A DNA stretch of 64,000 nucleotides from an uncultured Lachnospiraceae bacterium (GTDB lineage Bacteria > Bacillota > Clostridia > Lachnospirales > Lachnospiraceae), in NCBI GenBank assembly GCA_902788555.1, contig CADAKQ010000008.1, forward strand, positions 17,552 through 81,551, in the 5' to 3' direction. The first letter of the stretch is position 1, and each line of letters opens with the position of its first letter. Below, one piece after another: positions 1 through 7,847 of this stretch. A program made the translations under genes and the position numbers. The notes beneath the pieces were generated by a model that did not search any database, had not been told where the DNA came from, and was given only the letters and a program-made list of their open reading frames with translations.

Positions 1-1080
1 TATATTAATGATGTGGAGGATGGTAGGAAAAAAAGAAGACTTATAAAAAGAAAAAATAAATCCGACTTGGAGGATATGATTGTTGAATTGTATCAGGCGG
101 AGGATTTAAACACATTTAAAAACAGATACAATAAATGGATAGAAAGACAGCGTATATGTGGAAGAGCAAGTGAAACCATATATAAGTATAAGGCAGATTA
201 CAAGAGGTTTTTTAAGGGTTATCCCATAGAAACAATGGATATAGCAGATATAAATGATGAAGTTCTTTCTATGCACATAACTGCTGTTCTTGAAGAAAAG
301 CCTATCAGATGGCGTGCGTTAAAAGGTATATTTGGATATATCAACGGAGTGTTTAAAAAATCCATAATGGACAGGGTGCTTCCTAAAGATTCAAACCCTT
401 GTGATTATATTGATTTGCCTATGTTTAGGCATTTATGTGCCGAGGAAGAGGGTAAAACGGCAGAAGAAAGGACACTGTCTGTCAAGGAACGAAAGGTTTT
501 GCTTGATAAACTTCATAATCCTAAAGCAAAAAATGTAAATATGGTTGCTAGCTTTGCGATTGAGCTTGCACTTTATACGGGAATGAGAGTAGGTGAGTTA
601 GCAGCATTAAGGTGGGAAGATATAAATACAAAGCAGGAGTATATAAGGATATGTCACTCTGAAAAACGTGACAGGGAAAATAACACGACATTTATATCAA
701 CCACTAAAAATGATAAGGTGAGAATACTTCCTTTGACGGATGAGATAAAGGATGTATTAAAAAGGACAAAAGAATATGAGTTGTCCAAAGGATATCTGGG
801 TGAGTTTGTATTTCAAAATGAAACCGGAAGAATACATGCAACGATTATCTCAAAATGCGCAAGAGCAAAGACAAGGTCGGATGATTTTACTAATCAAAAG
901 TCTATCCATGCAATAAGACGAACACTTAATTCTAATATGAGATGTGCCGGAGTATCAGCTACGGCTGCATCATCATTGCTTGGACATACCGTAAGAGTTA
1001 ATGAGTATAACTATACTTATGACACGATAGATATGTCCACAAAGAAAATGTATATCGAAAAAGCAGGCAAGATTATTTAG
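1..1080 (+). CDS. Tyrosine recombinase/integrase (5' end off the window)
   Basis: This is a tyrosine recombinase that would integrate and excise a mobile element. The frame is open to the left edge; the first in-frame start inside the window is GTG at 13, so the true N terminus probably lies outside. Counting from that GTG, an N-terminal SAM-like core-binding region covers about residues 15-120 and the catalytic domain about 150-350. The catalytic residues are visible: Arg192 in TGMRVGEL, His299 and Arg302 in HAIRR, His325 in LLGH, and a nucleophile at Tyr334 or Tyr336. The gene points at a tRNA 3' end 90 bp downstream, the usual layout for an integrase at the end of an element inserted in a tRNA gene. 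The element body would then lie to the left of the window. Confidence 0.9.
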   Translation, partial: YINDVEDGRKKRRLIKRKNKSDLEDMIVELYQAEDLNTFKNRYNKWIERQRICGRASETIYKYKADYKRFFKGYPIETMDIADINDEVLSMHITAVLEEKPIRWRALKGIFGYINGVFKKSIMDRVLPKDSNPCDYIDLPMFRHLCAEEEGKTAEERTLSVKERKVLLDKLHNPKAKNVNMVASFAIELALYTGMRVGELAALRWEDINTKQEYIRICHSEKRDRENNTTFISTTKNDKVRILPLTDEIKDVLKRTKEYELSKGYLGEFVFQNETGRIHATIISKCARAKTRSDDFTNQKSIHAIRRTLNSNMRCAGVSATAASSLLGHTVRVNEYNYTYDTIDMSTKKMYIEKAGKII

Positions 1081-1170
1081 ACGTATAGAGAAATTGTGAA
1101 TACTCAAATCCTAAATTTGAATACTCAGTTTTGTAAGACCGCATAAACAAAGGGCTTACAAGGTGTGTAG

Positions 1171-1195
1171 GTGGGTTCAAGTCCCATCAACTGCA
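1171..1195 (+). other. 3' end of a tRNA gene (probable attR core)
   Basis: The sequence reads as the T-arm and 3' acceptor half of a tRNA: T-stem GTGGG (1171-1175), loop TTCAAGT, CCCAT (1183-1187), a seven-base acceptor strand CAACTGC and discriminator A (1195). No 5' half precedes it, because the integrase ends 90 bp upstream. This is what remains when an element integrates into a tRNA 3' end and carries a replacement end. A CAACTGC acceptor is compatible with tRNA-Leu, but the isoacceptor is a guess. The intact tRNA should be at the other end of the element, outside the window. Confidence 0.7.
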
Positions 1196-1240
1196 CTAAA
1201 AAAGGTATATCCGAAAGGATATACCTTTTTTGGTGCAGTT
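1189..1240 (+). terminator. Long inverted-repeat terminator after the tRNA end
   Basis: Arms 1189-1212 and 1217-1240 pair over 24 bp around a GAAA loop with one G-T type difference. The inner GGTATATCC/GGATATACC stem followed by TTTTTT is a normal intrinsic terminator, probably that of the original tRNA gene. The outer arms extend into the tRNA acceptor sequence (AACTGCAC/GTGCAGTT), so the tRNA end appears a second time in inverted orientation. Confidence 0.75.
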
Positions 1241-1329
1241 AGACCTTGAATCCGTGGATTCAAGGTCTCCGCTTCGCTTCGGTCGGTGCTTAACGCTTGC
1301 CACAGGCAAGCAGCACCCCATCAACTGCA
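1233..1329. repeat. Nested palindromes; degenerate member of the dispersed palindrome family
   Basis: Outer arms TGCAGTT (1233-1239) and AACTGCA (1323-1329) enclose a hairpin GACCTTGAATC/GATTCAAGGTC and a second nested hairpin GGTGCT...GCTTGCC/GGCAAGC...AGCACC. The 13-mer CCCATCAACTGCA at 1317-1329 exactly repeats the tRNA terminus at 1183-1195. The GGTGCT, TTAACGC and AGCACC pieces resemble the palindromes at 27577, 30365, 39572, 47687 and 55643, but the core is degenerate. From 1330 to 1473 I see only the TGAATACT repeats. Confidence 0.5.
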
Positions 1330-1473
1330 TGCTTCAAAACCGCATAAATACGTGGTTTTTAACCAAATATTTGTGCGGCTTTGAATACTATTTTGAATAC
1401 TTTTGAATACACTAAAAATAATGAACAAGGAGAAAGCTGGATCGTGGCATTTTTCCTTTTATTTGTTCGTCTG

Positions 1474-1500
1474 AAAAAATCGCTGTAAGGCGATTTTTTT
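1474..1500 (+). terminator. Intrinsic terminator
   Basis: A perfect 10-bp stem AAAAAATCGC/GCGATTTTTT with a six-base loop ends in a T run. There is no recognisable gene directly upstream, so it may mark the end of lost sequence. Confidence 0.6.
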
Positions 1501-1506
1501 CTTTCG

Positions 1507-1672
1507 TTCTAACATTACTATAACATTGTAAAAACCGAAATGTTAGAATGATAATGCAGATATAACAAGTATATTTTGAATTTAATAAGGGAATTATAAT
1601 GTTAGTATTTATGCGGGTTTGCAATGTAATCGAAATGTTGTTGCAATGTAATCGAAATGTTGTTGCAATGTT
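1507..1672. promoter_or_regulatory. Inverted repeat and 22-bp tandem repeats upstream of the AlbA_2 regulator
   Basis: TTCTAACATT (1507-1516) and AATGTTAGAA (1539-1548) form a spaced inverted repeat. Further on, a 22-bp unit containing TCGAAATGTTGTT repeats perfectly at 1621-1642 and 1643-1664, with a third partial copy to 1672. The core CGAAATGTT also occurs at 1536. Iterated sites just upstream of a DNA-binding regulator suggest an autoregulatory operator. No binding evidence can be read from sequence alone. Confidence 0.55.
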
Positions 1673-1720
1673 CAATAATGTTTGATATATTAGATTCAGA
1701 AGACTATAGGGGGTGTTAAA

Positions 1721-3109
1721 ATGCATATAAAAGAACTATATCCGGATGTAATAACAGAAGATTTGGACTATGAATTTAAGGCTGTTCTTAATCCTGATAA
1801 TCCGGTTAAGTGGGCAAAAACAATTGTTGGTTATGCAAATGGAAATGGCGGAGTAATGTTTGTTGGGGTTTCAAATGATGGAGAAGCATTTGGTATAGAG
1901 CTTGATGAATTAGATAAGACGAAAAATCTTATAGCAAAAATAAATGACAGACATATTTTTCCTCATGCTAGATTTCAGTATATGATGAGAAGTGTAGATG
2001 CAAATGCGGAACGCTTTGTTTTAGCTGTAAAGGTTATTCAGGCTGATTCTATATTAAGATATCGTGAGGGGGATTTTAATGAGACTGTATATATAAAAGG
2101 AGATGGTAATACACCTCCTGCTACACCGGAAGAAATAATAGCTTTATATAAAAGAAAATATGGTGTGGATAATGAAACTACTGAAATAGTATATGATGAA
2201 AAAAACTGGACGGAATATATCAGTTTATGCAAAGAATATAGGGACGACTCTTCGATTCCAACATTAAAAGATTTACAAAATGAAGAAATAGTTTCTAAAG
2301 ATGGATTTGCAAAATCTGGCTTTGTTATGTTTAGTGATGATTATAATAGAGAGGATTCATTGATTTGTTGTCGGCTTTGGAAAGGAAAGCAAAAGACTGT
2401 AACAGTGCTTGACAGTGAAAGGTTCAGAGGATCTTTGTCAAAGGTATTTCAAGAAACATTTAATTTTATAGAGAGAAATACAAAAACAGGATGGAAAAAA
2501 ACTGAAAATGGTGGGCGAGAGGAAGTGAGAGCCTATCCAAAAGAAGCTGTACGTGAAGCATTGGTAAATGCAATTGCACATAGAGATTATTCTATAGCGG
2601 GCACTCAAATAGATGTGGATATATATAGTGACAGAATAGAAATTGTATCTCCGGGTTCATGGCTATTGCCTAAAAATTATGAAGAATATCCTATTGGTTC
2701 GATACCTTCTATCCGAAGAAATACTATTATTGCTGCATGTTTGGATATGGCAAATCTTATGGAACGTGGCGGAACAGGATTTCAGACTATGATTGAAAGT
2801 TATAAAGATTGTGAAGAACATCTGCAACCGGTTGTATCTATTTATCCAGGATTTTTAAATTTACGTTTATATGACAGACTATATACAGAAAATGTACTTA
2901 ATGGTGATAAAACGGATACTGATTTAATAATAGAAATACTTAAAATTGAAGGTGCAAAATCGGTAAGAGAACTTCAGGCATTAACAAAATATAATAGTAG
3001 AAGTCAGTTCTTGTCAGAGGTAATTAATCCTTTGATTGCGTCCGGGGTTATATATAGGGATGGAAATATAAAGTCACCGAAAGCACGTATAAAGTTAAAA
3101 AATAAGTAA
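1721..3109 (+). CDS. AlbA_2-domain / HATPase_c_4 regulator-like protein
   Basis: This 462-residue protein belongs to the broad group annotated as ATP-binding or putative DNA-binding transcriptional regulators. An N-terminal Schlafen AlbA_2-type domain covers about residues 10-130 and contains EFKAVLN and YANGNGGVMFVGVSNDG. A HATPase_c_4-like segment begins near residue 281 (ALVNAIAHRDYS, then IEIVSPG). The C terminus (about 400-462) looks like a winged helix. The start ATG has a purine-rich GGGGG ribosome site. The tandem repeats upstream suggest self-regulation. Homologues are common in accessory regions and some belong to defence loci, but no partner effector is visible here, so the function is unknown. 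Confidence 0.8.
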   Translation: MHIKELYPDVITEDLDYEFKAVLNPDNPVKWAKTIVGYANGNGGVMFVGVSNDGEAFGIELDELDKTKNLIAKINDRHIFPHARFQYMMRSVDANAERFVLAVKVIQADSILRYREGDFNETVYIKGDGNTPPATPEEIIALYKRKYGVDNETTEIVYDEKNWTEYISLCKEYRDDSSIPTLKDLQNEEIVSKDGFAKSGFVMFSDDYNREDSLICCRLWKGKQKTVTVLDSERFRGSLSKVFQETFNFIERNTKTGWKKTENGGREEVRAYPKEAVREALVNAIAHRDYSIAGTQIDVDIYSDRIEIVSPGSWLLPKNYEEYPIGSIPSIRRNTIIAACLDMANLMERGGTGFQTMIESYKDCEEHLQPVVSIYPGFLNLRLYDRLYTENVLNGDKTDTDLIIEILKIEGAKSVRELQALTKYNSRSQFLSEVINPLIASGVIYRDGNIKSPKARIKLKNK

Positions 3110-3159
3110 CTGTTTTTTTGTAGGATAGCTATATTTCATAATAAAAAAGAAAGCGTGCT

Positions 3160-3332
3160 TTCTTTAGTGTGGCTAACACTTAAATCTGATGTGTTTATTG
3201 AATGATACATTCGGTCGTTGGCAGGCAACACTAAAACCTGTGCTTTGTCTGTTTAGGACCGTTGGCAGACAACACTAAAATTAGCCGTTAAAGGAGAGTG
3301 AGTTATACATTGGTATAGCCACTCTATTTTTA
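3160..3332 (+). repeat. CGTTGGCAGRCAACACTAAAA repeats and hairpin
   Basis: A 21-bp sequence, CGTTGGCAGGCAACACTAAAA with one variable base, occurs at 3216-3236 and 3260-3280, with a looser copy near 3170. Each copy contains the small dyad GTTGgcaggCAAC. A hairpin AGAGTG/CACTCT (3295-3325) followed by ATTTTTAATT could end transcription from the regulator gene. The spacing of 44 bp is too irregular for a CRISPR array. Confidence 0.5.
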
Positions 3333-3342
3333 ATTGCTTTAT

Positions 3343-3528
3343 TTAAGAAAGAGCACCGTTGTTTTTCTCATGTTCTCTAATAGCTTGTCTTATAAGATAA
3401 ATAACTTCTCCGTTAATAGAACGTCCATCGTATTCTGAAAGAGCTTTGAGCTTTTCGTGGGTTTCCTTCTCGAGAATTACTTTGGAAGATAAACTTGGAC
3501 AGGAGTATGAATATAAAAGTCGAGAAAC
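3343..3528 (-). pseudogene. Ribbon-helix-helix/Arc-like antitoxin fragment
   Basis: On the minus strand an open frame encodes a tail reading SKVILEKETHEKLKALSEYD, then GRSINGEVIYLIRQAIREHE, then KNNGALS and a stop at 3343. The pattern (basic strand, KLKALSEYDGRSINGEVI, amphipathic helix) is that of Arc/MetJ-type small DNA-binding proteins, often antitoxins. No ATG, GTG or TTG occurs in frame before the upstream stop, so the start is missing and the copy looks truncated. No toxin gene is next to it. The assignment rests on pattern only. Confidence 0.4.
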
Positions 3529-3598
3529 CTAGAAGGTGAGCGGAGAAAACACGCGTCTTAAAGTATAATTTTAGTTGGCAATACGAGAAAAAATAAAA

Positions 3599-3619
3599 GA
3601 AGAGGCACGAAGCCTCTTC
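3599..3619 (-). terminator. Minus-strand intrinsic terminator
   Basis: GAAGAGGC/GCCTCTTC with a five-base loop is followed, on the minus strand, by a T-rich tract. It would stop leftward transcription. No minus-strand gene is visible to its right, so it may be a relic. Confidence 0.55.
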
Positions 3620-3685
3620 CATATCTCATAAATAAATCTTATTATTAAGTTTGACAAGAACAAATGATAAGGAGATATCTATGAG

Positions 3686-4118
3686 ATGAATACTATGCTA
3701 TACGAAAAATGATGTAGTTGATTGGTCTGCAATAACTGTTGATGGAGTAAACGAGGAACTTTTTGCTGAAAAAATGAATATAGAGAATCTGGAATATGTT
3801 GCATATGAACTTCAAACATTGGTTGAAGAAGAATATGAAGATGAGATAGAAAATCCGGAAATACTTTTAACGCAAGGATGGACAAGAGTCTTTAATAATC
3901 AGCATTATAAAAATGTTATTGCTATGGGTGATTCTGCAATGATGCCACTTTACTGGATAATTTATAAAAGTTCTAATTCAGGGGAATATGAATACATCTG
4001 TGCTAATGCACTATATGAACTTTACGGATATGATTTTTCAAATGCAGATGGAACGTTAAAGTGGACAACTTCCAAGGAATTGCTTGAACTGTTTAATGCA
4101 GAGCTTTTAAATAAGTAG
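3686..4118 (+). pseudogene. Small acidic protein gene with apparent single-base frameshift
   Basis: An SD site (AAGGAGA, 3669-3675) precedes ATG 3686, which reads MNTMLYEK and then stops. One base out of phase, a frame continues NDVVDWSAITVDGVNEELFA and on through the ATG at 3774 to 4118. Removing one A from the run at 3705-3709 joins the two parts into a continuous 143-residue protein starting MNTMLYENDVVDW. The ATG at 3774 lacks a ribosome site, which supports the upstream start. I do not recognise the family. Either the gene is frameshifted (real or an assembly error) or a 114-residue product is made from 3774. Confidence 0.55.
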
Positions 4119-4248
4119 CAAATGTATGCAAAATAAAGTTGCTGCGCCAACTCTATATCTGTTATCCGATTTCCAGACAGTGTCTTGAAAATTGTCATGG
4201 TCGATGGAGCGTGACATTTTTGCGTTCATTCGTTTTTTTGATTTTTAC

Positions 4249-4276
4249 TTGAAAAATTGAATAAATATGTTATAAT
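4249..4276 (+). promoter_or_regulatory. Sigma-A promoter for 6S RNA
   Basis: TTGAAA (4249-4254) and TATAAT (4271-4276) are separated by 16 bp, directly upstream of the 6S RNA. The stretch before it (4119-4248) holds only a weak TGTCA/TGACA hairpin near 4188-4221 and no gene. Confidence 0.75.
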
Positions 4277-4283
4277 AAAACCA

Positions 4284-4482
4284 TATTAATAACGTATGAA
4301 TTGCATATATCTGGAGTGTGCGAAAACTCCTGTTAATTTTGAACCTACATTTACTTTTAACGGGATTCCTAATTCGTAGATGGATGTCAGGCCTCGTATC
4401 GGTGGAAGGCAGAAGTCTATGTGCGGTTGCCCACCTAGCTTTGCTAGGAGTCAAAAGGCAGGAAACGGCACTCCGGATATAT
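4284..4482 (+). ncRNA. ssrS: 6S RNA
   Basis: 6S RNA binds the housekeeping RNA polymerase holoenzyme and mimics an open promoter. The RNA here is closed by a long terminal stem: 4305-4318 pairs with 4469-4482 at 13 of 14 positions. Inside it are blocks typical of Clostridia 6S RNAs, including AACCTACATTTAC, ACGGGATTCCT, GTGGAAGGCAG and AAAAGGCAGGAAACGGCACT. The promoter lies 8-30 bp upstream of the inferred start near 4284. The exact 5' end and any processing are not visible. Confidence 0.8.
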
Positions 4483-4501
4483 TAATGTATAGGTATAATA
4501 T

Positions 4502-6829
4502 ATGAAGTCTAAGCTAAAGAGAATATTGTTGGTTATGCTGGTGCTCGGAGTGGCATCGGTTGTCGTGGCAGAGATAAAATCCCATATAAATTCAAAAAAA
4601 GAAAATATTGATGTTGTAACAATGGCAGATGATAATGAACCGGATATGAGTCTTTATTATTCTTATGCTGAGGTGAAAAATGATGTTGCGTATTTTGCGG
4701 GAAGCAGTGAAGAAGCAGAGTCGCTTTCAAGACTTGTCGATGCTTTAAATGAGAGTAAGCCTATAGATGTTTCTTACATTAAGTCAGTATGTCAGATTGT
4801 TGGAATAAGCAGTGATGTTTTTTCAGATGTTATAGGCGGTATGCAGGATGAAGATTATATAACAAAAGAGCAATTTGATGAAATATATGCCAATATTCAG
4901 GCAACCGGTGAGATAAATAATCTGGAAAGGTTCAATGTTTTTGTATTGGAAGTCAGTAAGTCATCGGAAGAAGATAATTTAAATATAGTATATGATGGTT
5001 ATGAAACCTATAGCTTTTTGGTTGATATTCCGGATGAATATAGGGATAAAATAATTGATGTTTATGCTAAGGATGGTACAATCTATAAAATCATAGGTTA
5101 TAGTGATGGTATAGTTGCTTTGGAAAGTGCATGGATAGAAGATATAAAGGATGGTATCTGTACTTTTATTTATAATGGAGAAGAAAAAAACTACGATATT
5201 ACAGGAAACCAGGAACAATTAAGTGACTGCGTTGCCGATATCACTATAAGTAATGATGGTATAATAGATATTTATAGGATAGAAAATATAACAGATACAA
5301 GGGTAACAAAAGTAGATGACGATTATCTTTATCTTGATATATCGAAGGGAAGCCGTATTAAGACCTCTGAGAATTTTATGATTTATAATATAAGCGATGG
5401 TGTTTCCTGTGAAAAGCACAAGATTATACTTACGGGATATAGAAATATAGATATTGTAAAAAGAGATAATATAGCGGTAGCTGCCATTATAAGGGATGAA
5501 TTAATATGTGATGATATTAGAGTTATTCTTTCAAACGACAGCTATACCTCTTATGATATGGATAGTGTGATTTTTACAAGTGATGCATCATATATTGTAA
5601 CATATCCCGACGGTACAAAGACCACATATGAGGCTGGGGCAGAGGTTACTGTTAATTATGCAGATTATGAGGATGGAGACATTATAACTGCTGTTCCTTT
5701 GGAAAAAAACGGCATTACTGTTTTAAGTCTTAACAGGGAATATGGCAATCCCGTATATCAGGGAAGTATTGAGATAGATATACATGAAGAAGCATTAAAT
5801 GTCATAAATATTGTTCCGCTTGAAACCTACCTTTACAGTGTAGTTTCATGTGAAATGCCCTCCGGCGGTTATCAGGAGGCGCTTAAGGCTGTAGCTGTTT
5901 GCAGCAGGGCTTATGCATATACGAAGCTTAGTGACGGAAGCTTTGAAAACTACAATGCAAATCTGGACGATTCAAGCTTATGTCAGCCGTATAATACAAA
6001 TGAGCTCAGAGAGGACTGTATAGATGCAGTCAAAGATACATACGGTATTGTTCCGGCATATAAGGAGCAGGTTATAACTCCGCTTACATATTCAACCTCA
6101 TATGGGGTTGCTTCAACCAACGATGAGATATGGGGCGGTAATTCGTATGAGTATTTCTTTTCGAGGGTGGATGACTTAGACAGAACTAAGATAGATTTAT
6201 CAAATGAAGAGGATTTTATAAAATTTATTGACAACAGCATGGGATATGATACTGTAGATAAGGATATGCCTTATTACAGATGGACGATAGATTTTTCTTT
6301 TGAGGATATGAGTAAGGCAGTTGATTCCATGCTGGCTAAAAGAGCAAGTATTTCATCGGATAATATCAGGATTAAAGCGGAAGATGGTTCGTATACTGAC
6401 GGAGAGACAGATAGTATAGGTGATGTTCTCTCCATAAATGTAACAGAAAGAACAAAGAGCGGAGTTGTAAGTGCTATTGAGTTAGAAGGAAGCGAAGCTA
6501 CAATTTTAGTAACCGGTTCATCCAATATTAGAAATCTTATTAATCCGGCTTTTGAACAGATTGTAAGACAGGATGGTTCCGTGGTAACAGGCTGGACATC
6601 ACTGCCAAGTCCGTATTATTATGTTGAAAATACGAAGACAGGTTTCACGGTTCATGGAGGAGGATTCGGATACGGAGTAGGGCTTAGCAGAAACGGAGCT
6701 TTAAATCTTGCCAATCAGGGATATAATTATAAATATATAATTCATCATTATTATGCATATGTAAAGTTTATTTCTATATATGATAACAATGACAAAGAGC
6801 CGGAAGATGAAGCGGATGAGGATTTTTAA
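4502..6829 (+). CDS. SpoIID/LytB domain-containing protein
   Basis: This is a large exported or membrane-anchored protein of 775 residues. An N-terminal hydrophobic segment (about residues 8-24) follows a basic start. The central part is a long acidic, beta-rich region of unknown role. The SpoIID/LytB domain starts near residue 430 with VPLETYLYSVVSCEMPSGGY, where the Glu of CEM is the expected catalytic position, and closes with GYGVGLSRNGALNLANQGY near residue 725-745. SpoIID is a lytic transglycosylase acting on denuded peptidoglycan in sporulation; LytB-type proteins are related amidase enhancers. The ribosome site is weak and the 6S RNA ends only 20 bp upstream. The YihY/BrkB gene follows 2 bp after the stop. 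Confidence 0.85.
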   Translation: MKSKLKRILLVMLVLGVASVVVAEIKSHINSKKENIDVVTMADDNEPDMSLYYSYAEVKNDVAYFAGSSEEAESLSRLVDALNESKPIDVSYIKSVCQIVGISSDVFSDVIGGMQDEDYITKEQFDEIYANIQATGEINNLERFNVFVLEVSKSSEEDNLNIVYDGYETYSFLVDIPDEYRDKIIDVYAKDGTIYKIIGYSDGIVALESAWIEDIKDGICTFIYNGEEKNYDITGNQEQLSDCVADITISNDGIIDIYRIENITDTRVTKVDDDYLYLDISKGSRIKTSENFMIYNISDGVSCEKHKIILTGYRNIDIVKRDNIAVAAIIRDELICDDIRVILSNDSYTSYDMDSVIFTSDASYIVTYPDGTKTTYEAGAEVTVNYADYEDGDIITAVPLEKNGITVLSLNREYGNPVYQGSIEIDIHEEALNVINIVPLETYLYSVVSCEMPSGGYQEALKAVAVCSRAYAYTKLSDGSFENYNANLDDSSLCQPYNTNELREDCIDAVKDTYGIVPAYKEQVITPLTYSTSYGVASTNDEIWGGNSYEYFFSRVDDLDRTKIDLSNEEDFIKFIDNSMGYDTVDKDMPYYRWTIDFSFEDMSKAVDSMLAKRASISSDNIRIKAEDGSYTDGETDSIGDVLSINVTERTKSGVVSAIELEGSEATILVTGSSNIRNLINPAFEQIVRQDGSVVTGWTSLPSPYYYVENTKTGFTVHGGGFGYGVGLSRNGALNLANQGYNYKYIIHHYYAYVKFISIYDNNDKEPEDEADEDF

Positions 6830-6831
6830 AT

Positions 6832-7728
6832 ATGTTAAAAAAGCTTTTTAAATTTTTAGGTGAGTTTTTTAAAAAGGCATCAGATGATGGTCTGGCAGCG
6901 TATGCGGCACAGACTGCTTTCTATGTGATTCTTTCTTTTTTTCCGGTTATTCTTTTAATAGTTATTATAGCCTCAAAGGTTTCTTTTGTAACTACGGATA
7001 TAATTACATATGTGCTTGATATAGCACCTGATGAATTTCGGGATTATATAATGTATATTGTAGATGATATAGTTTATTCAAACAGTAGCTCATTTACAAT
7101 TATTACAGTCGTTGTAACTATGTGGTCAGCAGGAAAAGGTATTCAGGCACTTACAAACGGACTTGATAAAATTTATGCTGTTGAAAAAAGAAAAAATTTT
7201 ATATTTGTAAGGCTTTGGAGCGTATTATACACACTTGCTTTTATGATACTTATGGGTGCACTTATGTTTCTTCATATATTTGGTGCAGACCTTGCTAAAA
7301 GGGTTATAAGCAAGTGGCCGTCGTTGTTCAATGCGACACTTTTAATATTAAGCTTAAAGAGCGTATTTACCTTTGTCGTTGTTTTGGTTTTTATGTGGCT
7401 TATATATTATCAGCTTCCTAACAGAAAAAGCAGATTTGTACGTGAGCTTCCGGGTGCGGCTATTGCGGCTCTTTTGTGGATGCTTATGACAAGCGGTTTT
7501 TCCTTTTACATAAAGCATCTTTCCAGTGCTTCATATATGTATGGAAGCCTTACATCTATAATCCTTATCATGATGTGGCTGTATATATGTATGCAGATTG
7601 TGTTTTACGGAGCTGAGTTTGATTATTTTATCGGAAGGCTTATGGACAAGTCTGAGGAGAGAATAAAAGAAAGAAAGATTAAAAGACAGAGTAAAAAAAA
7701 TAGCTTTGAAAGCATTAAAGAAGAATAG
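6832..7728 (+). CDS. YihY/virulence factor BrkB family membrane protein
   Basis: A 298-residue polytopic inner-membrane protein of the YihY/BrkB family (once called ribonuclease BN by mistake). The start AAYAAQTAFYVILSFFPVIL, the central TMWSAGKGIQALTNGLDKIY and the late RELPGAAIAALLWMLMTSGF segment are diagnostic. I count about six hydrophobic segments and a lysine-rich cytoplasmic tail. It begins 2 bp after the SpoIID-like gene, so the two are almost certainly co-transcribed. The molecular function of the family is not firmly established. Confidence 0.9.
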   Translation: MLKKLFKFLGEFFKKASDDGLAAYAAQTAFYVILSFFPVILLIVIIASKVSFVTTDIITYVLDIAPDEFRDYIMYIVDDIVYSNSSSFTIITVVVTMWSAGKGIQALTNGLDKIYAVEKRKNFIFVRLWSVLYTLAFMILMGALMFLHIFGADLAKRVISKWPSLFNATLLILSLKSVFTFVVVLVFMWLIYYQLPNRKSRFVRELPGAAIAALLWMLMTSGFSFYIKHLSSASYMYGSLTSIILIMMWLYICMQIVFYGAEFDYFIGRLMDKSEERIKERKIKRQSKKNSFESIKEE

Positions 7729-7733
7729 TTTTA

Positions 7734-7762
7734 TTGACACTAAAAAATACTTGTGAGATAAT
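7734..7762 (+). promoter_or_regulatory. Sigma-A promoter for glyA
   Basis: TTGACA (7734-7739) and GATAAT (7757-7762) are separated by exactly 17 bp. The predicted start near 7769 leaves a leader of about 80 nt without an obvious riboswitch. Confidence 0.8.
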
Positions 7763-7847
7763 TAAAAACGATATTTTATGAATTGTTAAGAATTACATAA
7801 ATATATGCAGTGAAAAATCATAAAATAATTAATGGAGGTTTAAAAAA

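Larger units (their letters stand above)
1097..1411. repeat. TGAATACT direct repeats flanking the attachment region
   Basis: The octamer TGAATACT occurs at 1097-1104, 1118-1125, 1382-1389 and 1394-1401, with a near copy at 1404-1411 ending in A. Two copies lie between the integrase stop and the tRNA fragment and three lie beyond it. Short same-direction repeats beside an integrase and att core are typical of recombinase or excisionase arm sites. That role is inferred from position only. Confidence 0.5.

Noticed and set aside
3160-3290. Short CRISPR-like repeats
   Set aside because: Only two clear copies 44 bp apart, a third is degenerate, and no cas genes are present.
4502-6829. Canonical sporulation spoIID
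   Set aside because: The protein is more than twice the usual SpoIID length, with a large extra region, and no sporulation genes lie nearby; only the domain is assigned.
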